Source of the DNA: a virus
Strand: one strand, 5' to 3'
IMG/VR virus record: IMGVR_UViG_3300023170_000082
Coordinates: 1-35,697 of that record
Length of the DNA: 35,697 bases
A program made the translations under genes and the position numbers. The notes under the pieces were generated by a model that saw only the letters and a program-made list of their open reading frames with translations, was not told the DNA's origin and ran no database searches. Shown piece after piece: positions 20,417-28,120 of this stretch (positions are counted from its first letter, which is position 1; every line of letters begins with the position of its first letter).

Positions 20417-22979
20417 ACCAACTGAAGGTATGGTGACTGAAGCTCAAAGAGGTTTAGATTGGCGTAGAGAACATGGCAGAGGTGGTACTGAAGTTGGTAT
20501 TGCTAGAGCAAGAGATATTGTTAATGGCAAAAATCTTTCTGAATCTACCGTTAAAAGAATGTATAGCTTCTTTTCAAGGCATGAAGTAGATAAGCAAGGC
20601 GAAGGATTCTCACAAGGAGAAGACGGATATCCATCTAACGGAAGAATTGCTTGGGCATTATGGGGCGGTGATGCAGGTTATTCTTGGTCAAGACAGATTG
20701 TTGAAAGATTAAAGAAAGAAGACGAGAGAATGTACGAAGCTAGACCATATCCCAACGAACATGCAGCAAGAATAAATAATCCAGATAAATACGTTGAATT
20801 TGCAAGAGACAACGATGAATTTGGTTCAGGCATACACGTTATTTATGGAATATTAGAAGATCGAAGCTCAGAAGTTCAATCAATAAGATTCGATTCAAGC
20901 AAGTTCACACCAGATGAAGCTAAGGCATGGCTAGAAGAGCATGATTATAATTATATTGAGTTTGAAGAAGCTATTGAAGAAAAGGCATTATCTGATAAAT
21001 TAGAAGAAGGCACACTATCAACCGACAAGGAGTTAACAATGGATAGTAAACAAGATAGACATATTCTTGAAGTGAATGAGACCGATGACTCTGTTGTTAT
21101 CTCATTTGCTAAAGAACACAAAGATGATATAGAAGAATCTGAGCCAGTAGAAATAGTGGATGAAGAGAATTCTATGCATGAGGAAGAAGAGAGAAAAGTA
21201 GTTGATCTTATGAGATACAGAACTATTGATCTTTCCAGAGCTGATCATATTGATGAAAAAAATCGTAGGGTCAGAGTTGGTGTATCTTCTGAATCACCAG
21301 TAGATAGAAGTTTTGGAAGAGAAGTCTTAGGACACAGAGCAGAAGATATTGACATGGAATTTATGTCAAGCGGAACTGCTCCTTTTCTATTAGATCATGA
21401 TATGACCAAGCAAATTGGTGTTATCGAAGAGTTCAAACTAGACGAGACTGCTAAGAGGACAATTGCAGTAGTAAGATTTGGAAAATCTGCTCTTGCTCGA
21501 GAAGTGTTTGAAGATGTAAAAGACGGAATTCGCATGAATATATCCGTTGGATACAAAATAAATAAAATGGAACGTGTCAGCGATGACAAAGGAGACTACT
21601 ACAGAGCTAACTGGACACCTTTAGAGGTAAGTTCAGTTGCAGTACCTGCAGATCAGTCAAAAGCTGTCGGAGTTGGTCGTTCTGAAACTAACCTTAATTT
21701 CAAACAGGAAATAAAAATGGAAAAAGAAATTAAACAAGATATTAATCTTGACGAGGTTAGATCTAAAACTGTTGAAGAAGCTAAAGCTGAGTTCAAAAGA
21801 AACTCTAAAGAGATCATTGATCTAGCTGTTAGACACAACAAAAGAGATCTAGCTGATAAAGCAATTTCTGAAGGTATTTCTGTGGAAGAATTTAGAGGTG
21901 TCCTCTTAGAGAATATCGCTAATGACAAACCATTAGAAACACCATCAGATATAGGTATGACAGCTAAAGAAGTCAAAAGATTTAGCGTAGTAAAAGCTCT
22001 TAGAGCTTTAGCTAATCCAACTGACAGAAAAGCTCAAGCAGATGCAGCATTTGAATTCGAATGTTCAGAAGAAGCTGCTAGACAAAATGGAACAACTGCA
22101 CAAGGCATCATGCTTCCTGCAGACGTTCTAGCTCAATGGGGTCAGAGAGACATTAACTCTTCTGATGATTCAACCTTAATCCCTCAGGATTTCAAAGGTG
22201 GAGATTTCATTGACGTTCTAAGAAACCAATCTTCAGTTATGGCTGCAGGTGCAACTATGTTACGTGGTCTTCAAGGCTCTGTAGTTATACCTAAGAAAAC
22301 TGCTGCTTCTAGCGGTGGTTGGATTGCTACTGAAGGAAACGCTGCTTCTGAATCAGAGTTCACATCTGGAAGCGTAACCATGTCACCTAAAGTGATTGGT
22401 GCTTACACAGATGTTACTAGATTGCTTTTACAACAAAGCTCACTAGACATCGAGAACTTAATCAGAGATGATCTTACTCAATCAATTGCTATCGCTATTG
22501 ACTTGGGTGCATTAGCAGGTTCTGGTTCTTCAGGACAACCTACAGGTGTCAAAAACACTTCTGGTGTTAACACAACTACATTTTCAGCAGCTAATCCAAC
22601 TTTCGCTGAGATCGTTGGAATGGAATCTGCAGTTGCAGCAGACAATGCTTTACTAGGCAACTTGTCTTACATTTGTAAGCCTGCTGACTACGGCACATTG
22701 AAAACTACTTCTAAAGATTCAGGTAGTGGTCAATTTGTAGTTGAGCCAGATGGCAGAATGAATGGCTACAACGTAGTTAGATCAAATCAAGTTACTTCAG
22801 GTGATTTCTACTTTGGTAACTTTGGTGATCTATTAATTGGTATGTATGGTTCTCTTGATATCACAGTTGACCCTTACAGCCTATCTAACACTGGTTCTAT
22901 CAGAATCGTTGCTCTTCAAACAGTTGATGTAGCAGTTAGACATGCTGTTAGCTTCTGTGTATCTAATGACGGTGCATAA
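20406..22979 (+). CDS. Protease-capsid polyprotein: XkdF-like region, prohead protease, HK97-type major capsid protein
   Basis: An 857-aa fusion. ATG 20406 has a GGAG about 6 bases upstream; GTG 20394 and ATG 20400 are also in frame. Residues 3-105: phage head-associated domain (TEAQRGLDWRREHGRGGTE, FSRHEVDKQGEGF, NGRIAWALWGGDAG). About 112-190: XkdF-like region (YPNEHAARINNP, SKFTPDEAKAWLEEHDYNY). About 280-430: S78/HK97-type prohead protease with H331 in LLDHDM and S380 in NISVGY, 49 apart as typical, then WTPLEVSSVAVPAD. M438 onward: coiled-coil delta domain (MEKEIKQDINLDEVRSK), then HK97-fold capsid (GGWIATEGNAASESEF, SGQPTGVKN). The protease should cut off the delta domain during maturation; the cleavage point is not evident. 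Two internal start sites are listed separately. Confidence 0.9.
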   Translation: MSYKPTEGMVTEAQRGLDWRREHGRGGTEVGIARARDIVNGKNLSESTVKRMYSFFSRHEVDKQGEGFSQGEDGYPSNGRIAWALWGGDAGYSWSRQIVERLKKEDERMYEARPYPNEHAARINNPDKYVEFARDNDEFGSGIHVIYGILEDRSSEVQSIRFDSSKFTPDEAKAWLEEHDYNYIEFEEAIEEKALSDKLEEGTLSTDKELTMDSKQDRHILEVNETDDSVVISFAKEHKDDIEESEPVEIVDEENSMHEEEERKVVDLMRYRTIDLSRADHIDEKNRRVRVGVSSESPVDRSFGREVLGHRAEDIDMEFMSSGTAPFLLDHDMTKQIGVIEEFKLDETAKRTIAVVRFGKSALAREVFEDVKDGIRMNISVGYKINKMERVSDDKGDYYRANWTPLEVSSVAVPADQSKAVGVGRSETNLNFKQEIKMEKEIKQDINLDEVRSKTVEEAKAEFKRNSKEIIDLAVRHNKRDLADKAISEGISVEEFRGVLLENIANDKPLETPSDIGMTAKEVKRFSVVKALRALANPTDRKAQADAAFEFECSEEAARQNGTTAQGIMLPADVLAQWGQRDINSSDDSTLIPQDFKGGDFIDVLRNQSSVMAAGATMLRGLQGSVVIPKKTAASSGGWIATEGNAASESEFTSGSVTMSPKVIGAYTDVTRLLLQQSSLDIENLIRDDLTQSIAIAIDLGALAGSGSSGQPTGVKNTSGVNTTTFSAANPTFAEIVGMESAVAADNALLGNLSYICKPADYGTLKTTSKDSGSGQFVVEPDGRMNGYNVVRSNQVTSGDFYFGNFGDLLIGMYGSLDITVDPYSLSNTGSIRIVALQTVDVAVRHAVSFCVSNDGA
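21027..21041 (+). promoter_or_regulatory. Internal ribosome site and ATG for a protease-capsid protein
   Basis: AAGGAG (21027-21032) lies 6 bases before an in-frame ATG at 21039 (M212 of the polyprotein, MDSKQDRHILEV). This is as good as any start signal in the window and lies between the XkdF-like region and the protease domain. Initiation here would give a 646-aa protease-capsid product. Confidence 0.55.
21706..21719 (+). promoter_or_regulatory. Internal ribosome site and ATG for the major capsid protein
   Basis: AGGAA (21706-21710) lies 6 bases before an in-frame ATG at 21717 (M438, MEKEIKQDINLDEV). The peptide that follows looks exactly like the natural N-terminus of an HK97-type capsid protein with its scaffolding delta domain. 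Initiation here would give a free 420-aa capsid subunit in high amounts. Confidence 0.6.
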
Positions 22980-22998
22980 TAGTTAATGCTTACTTGGA

Positions 22999-23020
22999 AT
23001 GGGGGGAGTAATCCCCCCAT
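22999..23020 (+). terminator. GC-rich hairpin with GUAA tetraloop after the capsid gene
   Basis: ATGGGGGGA (22999-23007) pairs with TCCCCCCAT (23012-23020) over nine base pairs, closing a GTAA loop (GNRA type). It is by far the most GC-rich element in this AT-rich genome and begins 20 bases after the capsid stop. There is no U run directly after it, so it is more likely an mRNA-stabilising or attenuating hairpin than a full terminator. Confidence 0.7.
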
Positions 23021-23027
23021 CTTAAAT

Positions 23028-23240
23028 ATGAAAAAATTTTTAATTACACAAGATACAGTGGCGAAAGGCGAAAGAGTCAGAGCAGGGGACGTGGTTGAAC
23101 TTCCTGAAGACGTAGGTTATGAGCTATGTGCTTATGGCAAAGCTGCTCCACACATTGAAAAAGCTAAACCAAAAAAAGAAAATAGAAGCGTGGGTTTAGA
23201 AAGCTCAGAGGAAGCTCCTAAGAAAAGAGCTAAAAAATAA
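23028..23240 (+). CDS. Small head protein after the capsid gene (lambda FI-like position)
   Basis: A 70-aa protein. I place the start at ATG 23028 because MKKFLITQDTVAKGERVRAG followed by DVVELPEDVGYEL is a typical short SH3-like phage head protein start; the longer frame from 22986 runs through the hairpin. No clear ribosome site is visible, so translation may depend on the capsid gene or on unfolding of the hairpin. The C-terminal 35 residues are highly basic (EKAKPKKENR, then APKKRAKK), suggesting DNA or RNA contact. Exact role unknown. Its TAA overlaps the next ATG. Confidence 0.6.
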   Translation: MKKFLITQDTVAKGERVRAGDVVELPEDVGYELCAYGKAAPHIEKAKPKKENRSVGLESSEEAPKKRAKK

Positions 23241-23641
23241 TGCCACCTATCGAAAGTGCTGCAGATTTTACTTCTTATCTTGATACCACAACAGGACACG
23301 GAGTAACTGCAACATTTTTCGAGACTGGTGCTTTATGGGATGATTTCCCCTTAATAGATACTCTTGGTTTTATAGATGATGGGTTATCTGTTCTAATCAA
23401 ACTTATCATTGACCAAGAATATTTCAGCATACAAGGTGAATCGGTTAATGTTGCAGGTCATCAACCTAGAGCAATCATTAAATATTCTGATGCACCTAAT
23501 GTTTCACAAAACGACAAAATTGTTGTTGATGCAATTACCACAGATCAAGGTAATGTCTTAAAAGCACAAACAGAATTCAGAGTCAGAGTTGTCGAGCCAG
23601 ATAACACAGGCATGGTTTCACTTGTGCTTGAGGAACAATAA
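23240..23641 (+). CDS. Head-tail connector-like protein, paralogue A
   Basis: A 133-aa mostly beta protein in the position of lambda FII. It shares its layout with the next gene: ESAADFTSYLDTTTGHGVTA, then IDQEYFSIQGESV, a middle DAPNVSQNDKIVVDAITTD with QGNVLKAQTEF, and a final MVSLVLEEQ. About 20 extra residues (ETGALWDDFPLIDTLGF) sit after the first motif and are missing from the paralogue. It likely forms part of the head completion or connector ring. Family membership is inferred from position and size. Confidence 0.55.
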   Translation: MPPIESAADFTSYLDTTTGHGVTATFFETGALWDDFPLIDTLGFIDDGLSVLIKLIIDQEYFSIQGESVNVAGHQPRAIIKYSDAPNVSQNDKIVVDAITTDQGNVLKAQTEFRVRVVEPDNTGMVSLVLEEQ

Positions 23642-23991
23642 TGTCTCAGTTTAGATTAGAGACAGAAGCAGATATGAGTGCTTATCTTGATATCAATTAT
23701 GGTCATGCAATCACTGCAACTTATACAAGAAACGATATAGATTCTACTATTAACATTATTTTAAATAATGAATACGTAGAACAAGAAGAAGGCATAGGAG
23801 TGGAAGCATTAAAACCTATTGCCTATTGCAGAACCGTAGATGCACCTAATGCATCTTACGGAGATACATTAGCAGCAAGTGCTGTTACTGATATAGAAGG
23901 AAACGTATTAAAAGCAGCACAAACTTATACGATAGTAAATGTGCAAACAGACAGAACAGGTTTTACAGCTATGGAGCTAGAGGAAGTATAA
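23641..23991 (+). CDS. Head-tail connector-like protein, paralogue B
   Basis: A 116-aa protein clearly related to its upstream neighbour: ETEADMSAYLDINYGHAITA, NNEYVEQEEGIGVEA, DAPNASYGDTLAASAVTDIEG with NVLKAAQTY, and a final FTAMELEEV. The two genes overlap by one base, so they are a tandem duplication that then diverged. Its FII/connector role is inferred from place in the morphogenesis block. It is shorter by a loop near residue 25. Confidence 0.55.
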   Translation: MSQFRLETEADMSAYLDINYGHAITATYTRNDIDSTINIILNNEYVEQEEGIGVEALKPIAYCRTVDAPNASYGDTLAASAVTDIEGNVLKAAQTYTIVNVQTDRTGFTAMELEEV

Positions 23992-24429
23992 ATGTCTCAT
24001 GTAAGACAACAGATCAGAGAATACTTTGGAACTACATTAACTGGTTTAGCAACCACAGGTTCTAACGTAACTGAATCAAGGGTTTATCCTCTTGAAACAT
24101 TACCTGCTTTAGTGATTTATACAAAGTCAGAAAGCTCAGAACCTATGGTTATAGGAACAAACAGAGTATTAATGAGAGAGCTAGAAGTTGCAGTAGAAGG
24201 CTATGCAAAAGCTACTACCAACTTTGACGATACTATTGATACAATATGCAAAGAGGTAGAAGAAGCAATATCGGCAGACGTAACATTAGGTGGTATTGCA
24301 AAAGATGTATTCATCAATTCTACTGAAATTAATTTTAACGGAGAAGGCGAAAAGCCTTTAGGTTACGTAAATATGACATTCTTGGTTCAGTATCATACTC
24401 AAGAACAAGATGTTGAAACAGCAGTTTAG
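23992..24429 (+). CDS. Tail terminator-like protein (gpU-like)
   Basis: A 145-aa protein. MSHVRQQIREYFGTTLTGL at the start, then VYPLETLPALVIYTKSESSE, RVLMRELEVAVEGYAKAT and a C-terminal GYVNMTFLVQYHT give the alpha/beta pattern of tail terminator proteins such as lambda gpU (131 aa), which cap the growing tail tube. It starts one base after the previous stop and precedes a small gene and the tail tube gene, matching lambda order (U then V). Confidence 0.75.
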   Translation: MSHVRQQIREYFGTTLTGLATTGSNVTESRVYPLETLPALVIYTKSESSEPMVIGTNRVLMRELEVAVEGYAKATTNFDDTIDTICKEVEEAISADVTLGGIAKDVFINSTEINFNGEGEKPLGYVNMTFLVQYHTQEQDVETAV

Positions 24430-24438
24430 GAGACAAAC

Positions 24439-24600
24439 ATGAAAATGATTAGTCCAAATGGAAAAGTTTCTATAGATGCTCATCCTTCTAAGGTTGAAGG
24501 TCTAAAGAATAAGGGTTGGAAAGAAGAAGCAATCCAAACAAAAATTAAATCTTCTTCTAAAAAGTCGAAAGACGAGGTAATTGAAAATGGCGACACATAA
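24439..24600 (+). CDS. 53-aa small tail-region protein
   Basis: A 53-codon frame with AGGAGA about 6 bases before its ATG. It starts MKMISPNGKVSIDAHPSKVE and continues GLKNKGWKEE, then a Lys/Ser-rich end (TKIKSSSKKSKDEV). The PxGxxxDxHPSKVExLKxKGW motif is common in short phage head or tail proteins and may be a small beta-hairpin plus helix. Function is unknown. Its end overlaps the tail tube gene by 14 bases in another frame. Confidence 0.6.
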   Translation: MKMISPNGKVSIDAHPSKVEGLKNKGWKEEAIQTKIKSSSKKSKDEVIENGDT

Positions 24601-24979
24601 AGGTAGTGAAGGTGTTATCAAGGTTGGAGCTAACTCTGTAGCTGAGATTAGATCTTATTCTATAGATGAGACTGCTGATACTCTTGAAGATACTTCAATG
24701 GGTGATTCTGCTAGAACTTACAAGCCATCATTAACTTCTTTTACAGGAAGTATGGATGTGTTCTGGGATGAAACCGATACCAACGGACAGGGTGCATTAA
24801 GCATCGGTTCAGAGGTTACATTGAATGTTTATCCTGAAGGAGAGACATCTGGTGACACTTATTATACTGGTACAGCTATTGTCACAGGCGTTACAAGATC
24901 AGCTTCATTCGATGGACTTGTGGAAGCAAGCATATCGGTGCAGGGGTCAGGTGCATTAAGCGAAAGCACTGTTTCATAA
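24587..24979 (+). CDS. Major tail tube protein (gpV-like)
   Basis: ATG 24587 is preferred (GAGG nine bases before); TTG 24581 would add two residues. The 130-aa protein carries the tail tube signature: MATHKGSEGVIKVGANSVAE, then YSIDETADTLEDTSMGDSAR, TSFTGSMDVFWDETDTNGQG and ASISVQGSGALS. It polymerises in rings to form the non-contractile tail. Shorter than lambda gpV (246 aa) because it lacks the extra Ig-like domain. Confidence 0.88.
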   Translation: MATHKGSEGVIKVGANSVAEIRSYSIDETADTLEDTSMGDSARTYKPSLTSFTGSMDVFWDETDTNGQGALSIGSEVTLNVYPEGETSGDTYYTGTAIVTGVTRSASFDGLVEASISVQGSGALSESTVS

Positions 24980-24980
24980 G

Positions 24981-25316
24981 ATGAAAGCAATAGAAAACGC
25001 TAAAAGACATTTTGATTCTTTAGGAATCAAGAAGATTGAAGTACCAGAATGGGGTGACGAAGGTCAACCATTAATTATTTATGCAAAGCCATTAACTTTA
25101 GCTGAGATGTCTAGGTTGCAAAAATTTGCACAAAACAACGATGTGGAGTTGATGGCTCATTGCATAATACAAAAAGCACTTGATGAGAATATGGAAAAAA
25201 TATTTGATTTAGGTGATAAACATGACTTAATGCATCATGTGGATAAGGATGTTTTAGCTAGAGTAGCAGGAGATATCATGACTAGCACAACTCTGGAAGA
25301 GCAAGAAAAAAAGTAG
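24981..25316 (+). CDS. Tail assembly chaperone G (short product)
   Basis: A 111-aa protein between tail tube and tape measure, the place of lambda gpG. It has ALENAKRHFDSL-like helices (AIENAKRHFDSLG), a beta segment PLIIYAKPLTLAEM and a helical acidic end. In lambda and related phages gpG and a frameshifted gpGT coat the tape measure before the tube assembles. The frame ends at a TAG placed immediately after a slippery heptamer, so most ribosomes should stop here and some should continue into the 51-codon extension. Confidence 0.85.
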   Translation: MKAIENAKRHFDSLGIKKIEVPEWGDEGQPLIIYAKPLTLAEMSRLQKFAQNNDVELMAHCIIQKALDENMEKIFDLGDKHDLMHHVDKDVLARVAGDIMTSTTLEEQEKK

Positions 25317-25468
25317 CTACAGATAAGGAATTATTTGCTAAATACTATCTTGCAGAGCTGTTAAGCTGTACAGTTGAAGAGCTAGAAGAAAAAATGACCT
25401 TATCTGAATTTAACGGATGGATTGCATATATACAGGAAAAAAATAAGCAGTTAACAAATGGCAAGTAA
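24981..25468 (+). CDS. Tail assembly chaperone GT (frameshift fusion, 162 aa)
   Basis: After the slip at 25307-25313 the -1 frame is open for 51 codons to TAA 25466-25468. The extension (VATDKELFAKYYLAELLSCT followed by VEELEEKMTLSEFNGWIAYI) is helical, like the T domain of lambda-type chaperones, where it binds the tail tube. The stop lies 11 bases into the tape measure gene. Neither half has a separate good start, so the fusion is the natural reading. How often the shift occurs is unknown. Confidence 0.8.
25307..25313 (+). promoter_or_regulatory. -1 frameshift slippery site A AAA AAG
   Basis: The zero frame reads GAA AAA AAG TAG here, so the heptamer is A AAA AAG with the stop codon next. 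This is the same class of slippery sequence as in E. coli dnaX. After a one-base backward slip reading goes on as GTA GCT ACA. An open frame without a start codon of its own follows, which it explains. Confidence 0.85.
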
Positions 25469-26969
25469 TTACAAATTAAGAATAACAGCAGAAGATCGCA
25501 CTAAGGGTGCATTTGGTGCTGTTAATAAAAATCTTAATAAAATTAAAGGTGCTTTAGCTGTTGCATTTTCCGCAAGCGTAATAACCAATTTTGCAAGAGA
25601 AACCTTGCAATTAGCAGACACCATTGGAAAGGTTGCTGATTCTATTGGTGTATCAACTGACTTCTTACAAAAATATCAATTTGCTGCAGAGCAATCTGGT
25701 TTAACTCAAGAAGAGTTTAACAAAGGTATGCAGAACTTTACCAAAATGGTTGGTCAGGCACAGCTTAGAACGTCTGAAGCAGGCAGAACTTTAGAAAAAT
25801 TAGGTGTACAAGTTAAAAATGCTGATGGTTCAGTAAGAGGTGCAGAAGAAGTATTTGTTGATTTATTTGAAGCCCTTGATGGCGTAGGAAGTCAATTTGA
25901 GAAAAATGCTATCTTAGCTGATCTCATGGGTAGAGCAGGTGTAAAACTTGCTGTGATGGGAGCTAGTGGTGCTGAAGCTATGAAAGAGTTAGCAGAGTCA
26001 GCAACAGGAGTTATACCAGAAAAATCTATTAGAGATGCTGAAAGATTTAACGACACGATGAATCAATTAAAGAGAGCTACTCTTCTTCCATTGCAAGGAG
26101 TGGTTATAGGAACTGCGAATGCATTTTTGGATTTATTAGAAGCGATAGGAATGCATACAAGATCTAAAACTATAATTCAGTTAGAACATGAGCTTGCTTC
26201 TCTAACAGAAAAAATTGAAGATTTAAGACCAGTAGTAGATAGATTAGGGCAAGAATTTAAAGAAACTGATGAAAGATATTTAAATAGTGCTTTACAGTTA
26301 GAAAGACTAGAGAAAAAATATGCAGAAGTTAATGCTAAATTAACAGAAGCAACAGATAAACAAGAAAAATATAATAGATTTGTTGCAGATAACACCATCA
26401 TTTTGAATGAAAATTCAAATGCTCAAGACAGTATTAAGAACTCATTAGAAACATCTATTCCAACTGTTGAATTATTTGCAAATACTGTAGAAGGGAAACT
26501 TACATCAGCATTTGAATCATTTTTTGATTTTACAAAAAAAGAATTTTTAAATTTTAAAGACCTTGCGATGAGTGTTGCACAAGCGGTTATAAATGAATTA
26601 ATCAAAGTGTTTATTATTGAACAGTTAGTGTCTTCAATAAAATCATCAATTATAGGAATACCAGATGGAATTAATGCAGATATAGATAGAATGTTAAGTT
26701 TAGATGGCGGTGGGTTCACTGGTTATGGTGCAAGAGCAGGCGGCTTGGATGGCAAGGGTGGATTCCCTGCAATATTGCATCCTAATGAAACAGTTATTGA
26801 TCATACTAAACAACAAGGAATAAACGGAACTACTCAAGCTAATGTTACATTCAATATATCAACAGTAGATGCAAAAGGATTTGATGAATTACTCAAATCA
26901 AGAAAGGGCATGATTACAACAATGGTAAATCAAGCATTTAACTCAAGAGGAAAAATGGGGATAATGTAA
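25458..26969 (+). CDS. Tail tape measure protein
   Basis: A 503-aa protein. MASNYKLRITAEDRTKGAFG, then VNKNLNKIKGALAVAFSASV are typical N-terminal tape measure sequence; LQKYQFAAEQSGLTQEEFNK is the conserved early core. Residues 245-320 form a long coiled coil (LEHELASLTEKIEDLRPVVD), and 365-400 are hydrophobic. The C-terminus has the GG-rich loop (DGGGFTGYGARAGGLDGKGG) and FPAILHPNETVIDH signature of this class. Its length sets tail length; by the usual rule of about 0.15 nm per residue the tail would be about 75 nm, so short. Confidence 0.9.
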   Translation: MASNYKLRITAEDRTKGAFGAVNKNLNKIKGALAVAFSASVITNFARETLQLADTIGKVADSIGVSTDFLQKYQFAAEQSGLTQEEFNKGMQNFTKMVGQAQLRTSEAGRTLEKLGVQVKNADGSVRGAEEVFVDLFEALDGVGSQFEKNAILADLMGRAGVKLAVMGASGAEAMKELAESATGVIPEKSIRDAERFNDTMNQLKRATLLPLQGVVIGTANAFLDLLEAIGMHTRSKTIIQLEHELASLTEKIEDLRPVVDRLGQEFKETDERYLNSALQLERLEKKYAEVNAKLTEATDKQEKYNRFVADNTIILNENSNAQDSIKNSLETSIPTVELFANTVEGKLTSAFESFFDFTKKEFLNFKDLAMSVAQAVINELIKVFIIEQLVSSIKSSIIGIPDGINADIDRMLSLDGGGFTGYGARAGGLDGKGGFPAILHPNETVIDHTKQQGINGTTQANVTFNISTVDAKGFDELLKSRKGMITTMVNQAFNSRGKMGIM

Positions 26970-27572
26970 ATGAGTGGAACTTTCCCAACAGATATAAAAC
27001 CAAGAGCATTACAATTACAGGACAATAGACCAACGCTTTTGAATCATGCTTCTTCTGGAAGAAGAGTTGTCAGAGCTTATGGGTCACAATATTTTACCTT
27101 ATCGATAAGCCTTCCACCTTTAAACAAAGATGATGCAATGGATGTGTTTGCTTTTTTACAAAAACAAAAAAATGCTTTTGAAACTTTCTCTTATGAATAT
27201 CCAACAATCAATAGAGGTGTTAACAGGGGTCAAACAGACATAACCGTTGATGGCTCTCATAGTGTTGGAGATTCAACAATCAATTTATCTGGGTTCGACA
27301 CATCCACTAGTGATGTCTTAAAAGCAGGAGATCTAATCAAATTCAATGGTCATTCAAAAGTTTATATGGTGCAGTCTGATTTAAACTCAGACGGAAGCGG
27401 AAATGGCACTGTATTAATATCGCCTTCTCTTGTTGAAACTTTATCTGATACAGAAGCGGTAGATGTAGATCAACCAAATTTCACCGTCTATTTAGATGGC
27501 GATGTTTTATTTTCAACAGATGCTTCAGGATTTTATGATATAAGTTTTAATTTAAGAGAAGTGATAACCTAA
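26970..27572 (+). CDS. Distal/minor tail protein (gpM-like)
   Basis: A 200-aa protein directly after the tape measure. PTDIKPRALQLQDNRPTLLN, then GSQYFTLSISLPPLNKDDAM and VFAFLQKQKNAFETFSYEYP match the layout of distal tail or gpM/DUF2460-like proteins. Residues 85-165 form a beta insertion (VGDSTINLSGFDTS, KAGDLIKFNGHSKVYMV). Such proteins link the tube to the tip. The assignment rests on order and pattern. Confidence 0.65.
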   Translation: MSGTFPTDIKPRALQLQDNRPTLLNHASSGRRVVRAYGSQYFTLSISLPPLNKDDAMDVFAFLQKQKNAFETFSYEYPTINRGVNRGQTDITVDGSHSVGDSTINLSGFDTSTSDVLKAGDLIKFNGHSKVYMVQSDLNSDGSGNGTVLISPSLVETLSDTEAVDVDQPNFTVYLDGDVLFSTDASGFYDISFNLREVIT

Positions 27573-28120
27573 TGTCTAGATCATTATCATCAGGATTAAT
27601 AACTCAATTACAACAAGACAATAACAATATTGCTTTTCTGCTTGAGTTAAATTTATCCACAATCTATAGAATCACAGACCATGCTTTTGATGTAACTTAT
27701 AATTCTAATTCTTATACCGCATCAGGAGAGTTAGTTACGATTGGAACTACGCCTGAAACTGGTGAGCTTAAAGTTGATGAAGCAACTATAAGATTAAGCA
27801 ACATTACTTCAACTTTTAGAACAATTATTGAAGCTGAAAACTATATTGATAATAGCGTAAACATTTACTTAGCATTCTTTGATTCAAATGATTCTTTTGT
27901 TGATGCATTTACTTATTTTTCTGGAAACATACAAAAAGCAGAAATCACTGAAAGCAAAAATGAATCCTCATTAGATCTTATTGTTGCGAATCATTGGAAC
28001 AACTGGAATCTAACTAAGGGAAGGCACTTTACTGATGAATCACAGCAAAATGTTTATTCTGGTGATAAAGGAATGGAATTTGCTCACATAACTAAATCAG
28101 ACATTAGGTGGGGTAGTTAA
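27572..28120 (+). CDS. Minor tail protein (gpL/DUF2163-like)
   Basis: A 182-aa protein. AFLLELNLSTIYRITDHAFD, then SYTASGELVTIGTTPETGEL and ATIRLSNITSTFRTIIEAEN match the hub-domain family DUF2163/gpL-like, which forms the tail tip hub. The C-terminus GRHFTDESQQNVYSGDKGME followed by DIRWGS is a common ending. No Cys-rich Fe-S pattern as in lambda gpL is visible. It overlaps neighbours by one base on both sides, next to the J-like protein. Confidence 0.7.
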   Translation: MSRSLSSGLITQLQQDNNNIAFLLELNLSTIYRITDHAFDVTYNSNSYTASGELVTIGTTPETGELKVDEATIRLSNITSTFRTIIEAENYIDNSVNIYLAFFDSNDSFVDAFTYFSGNIQKAEITESKNESSLDLIVANHWNNWNLTKGRHFTDESQQNVYSGDKGMEFAHITKSDIRWGS

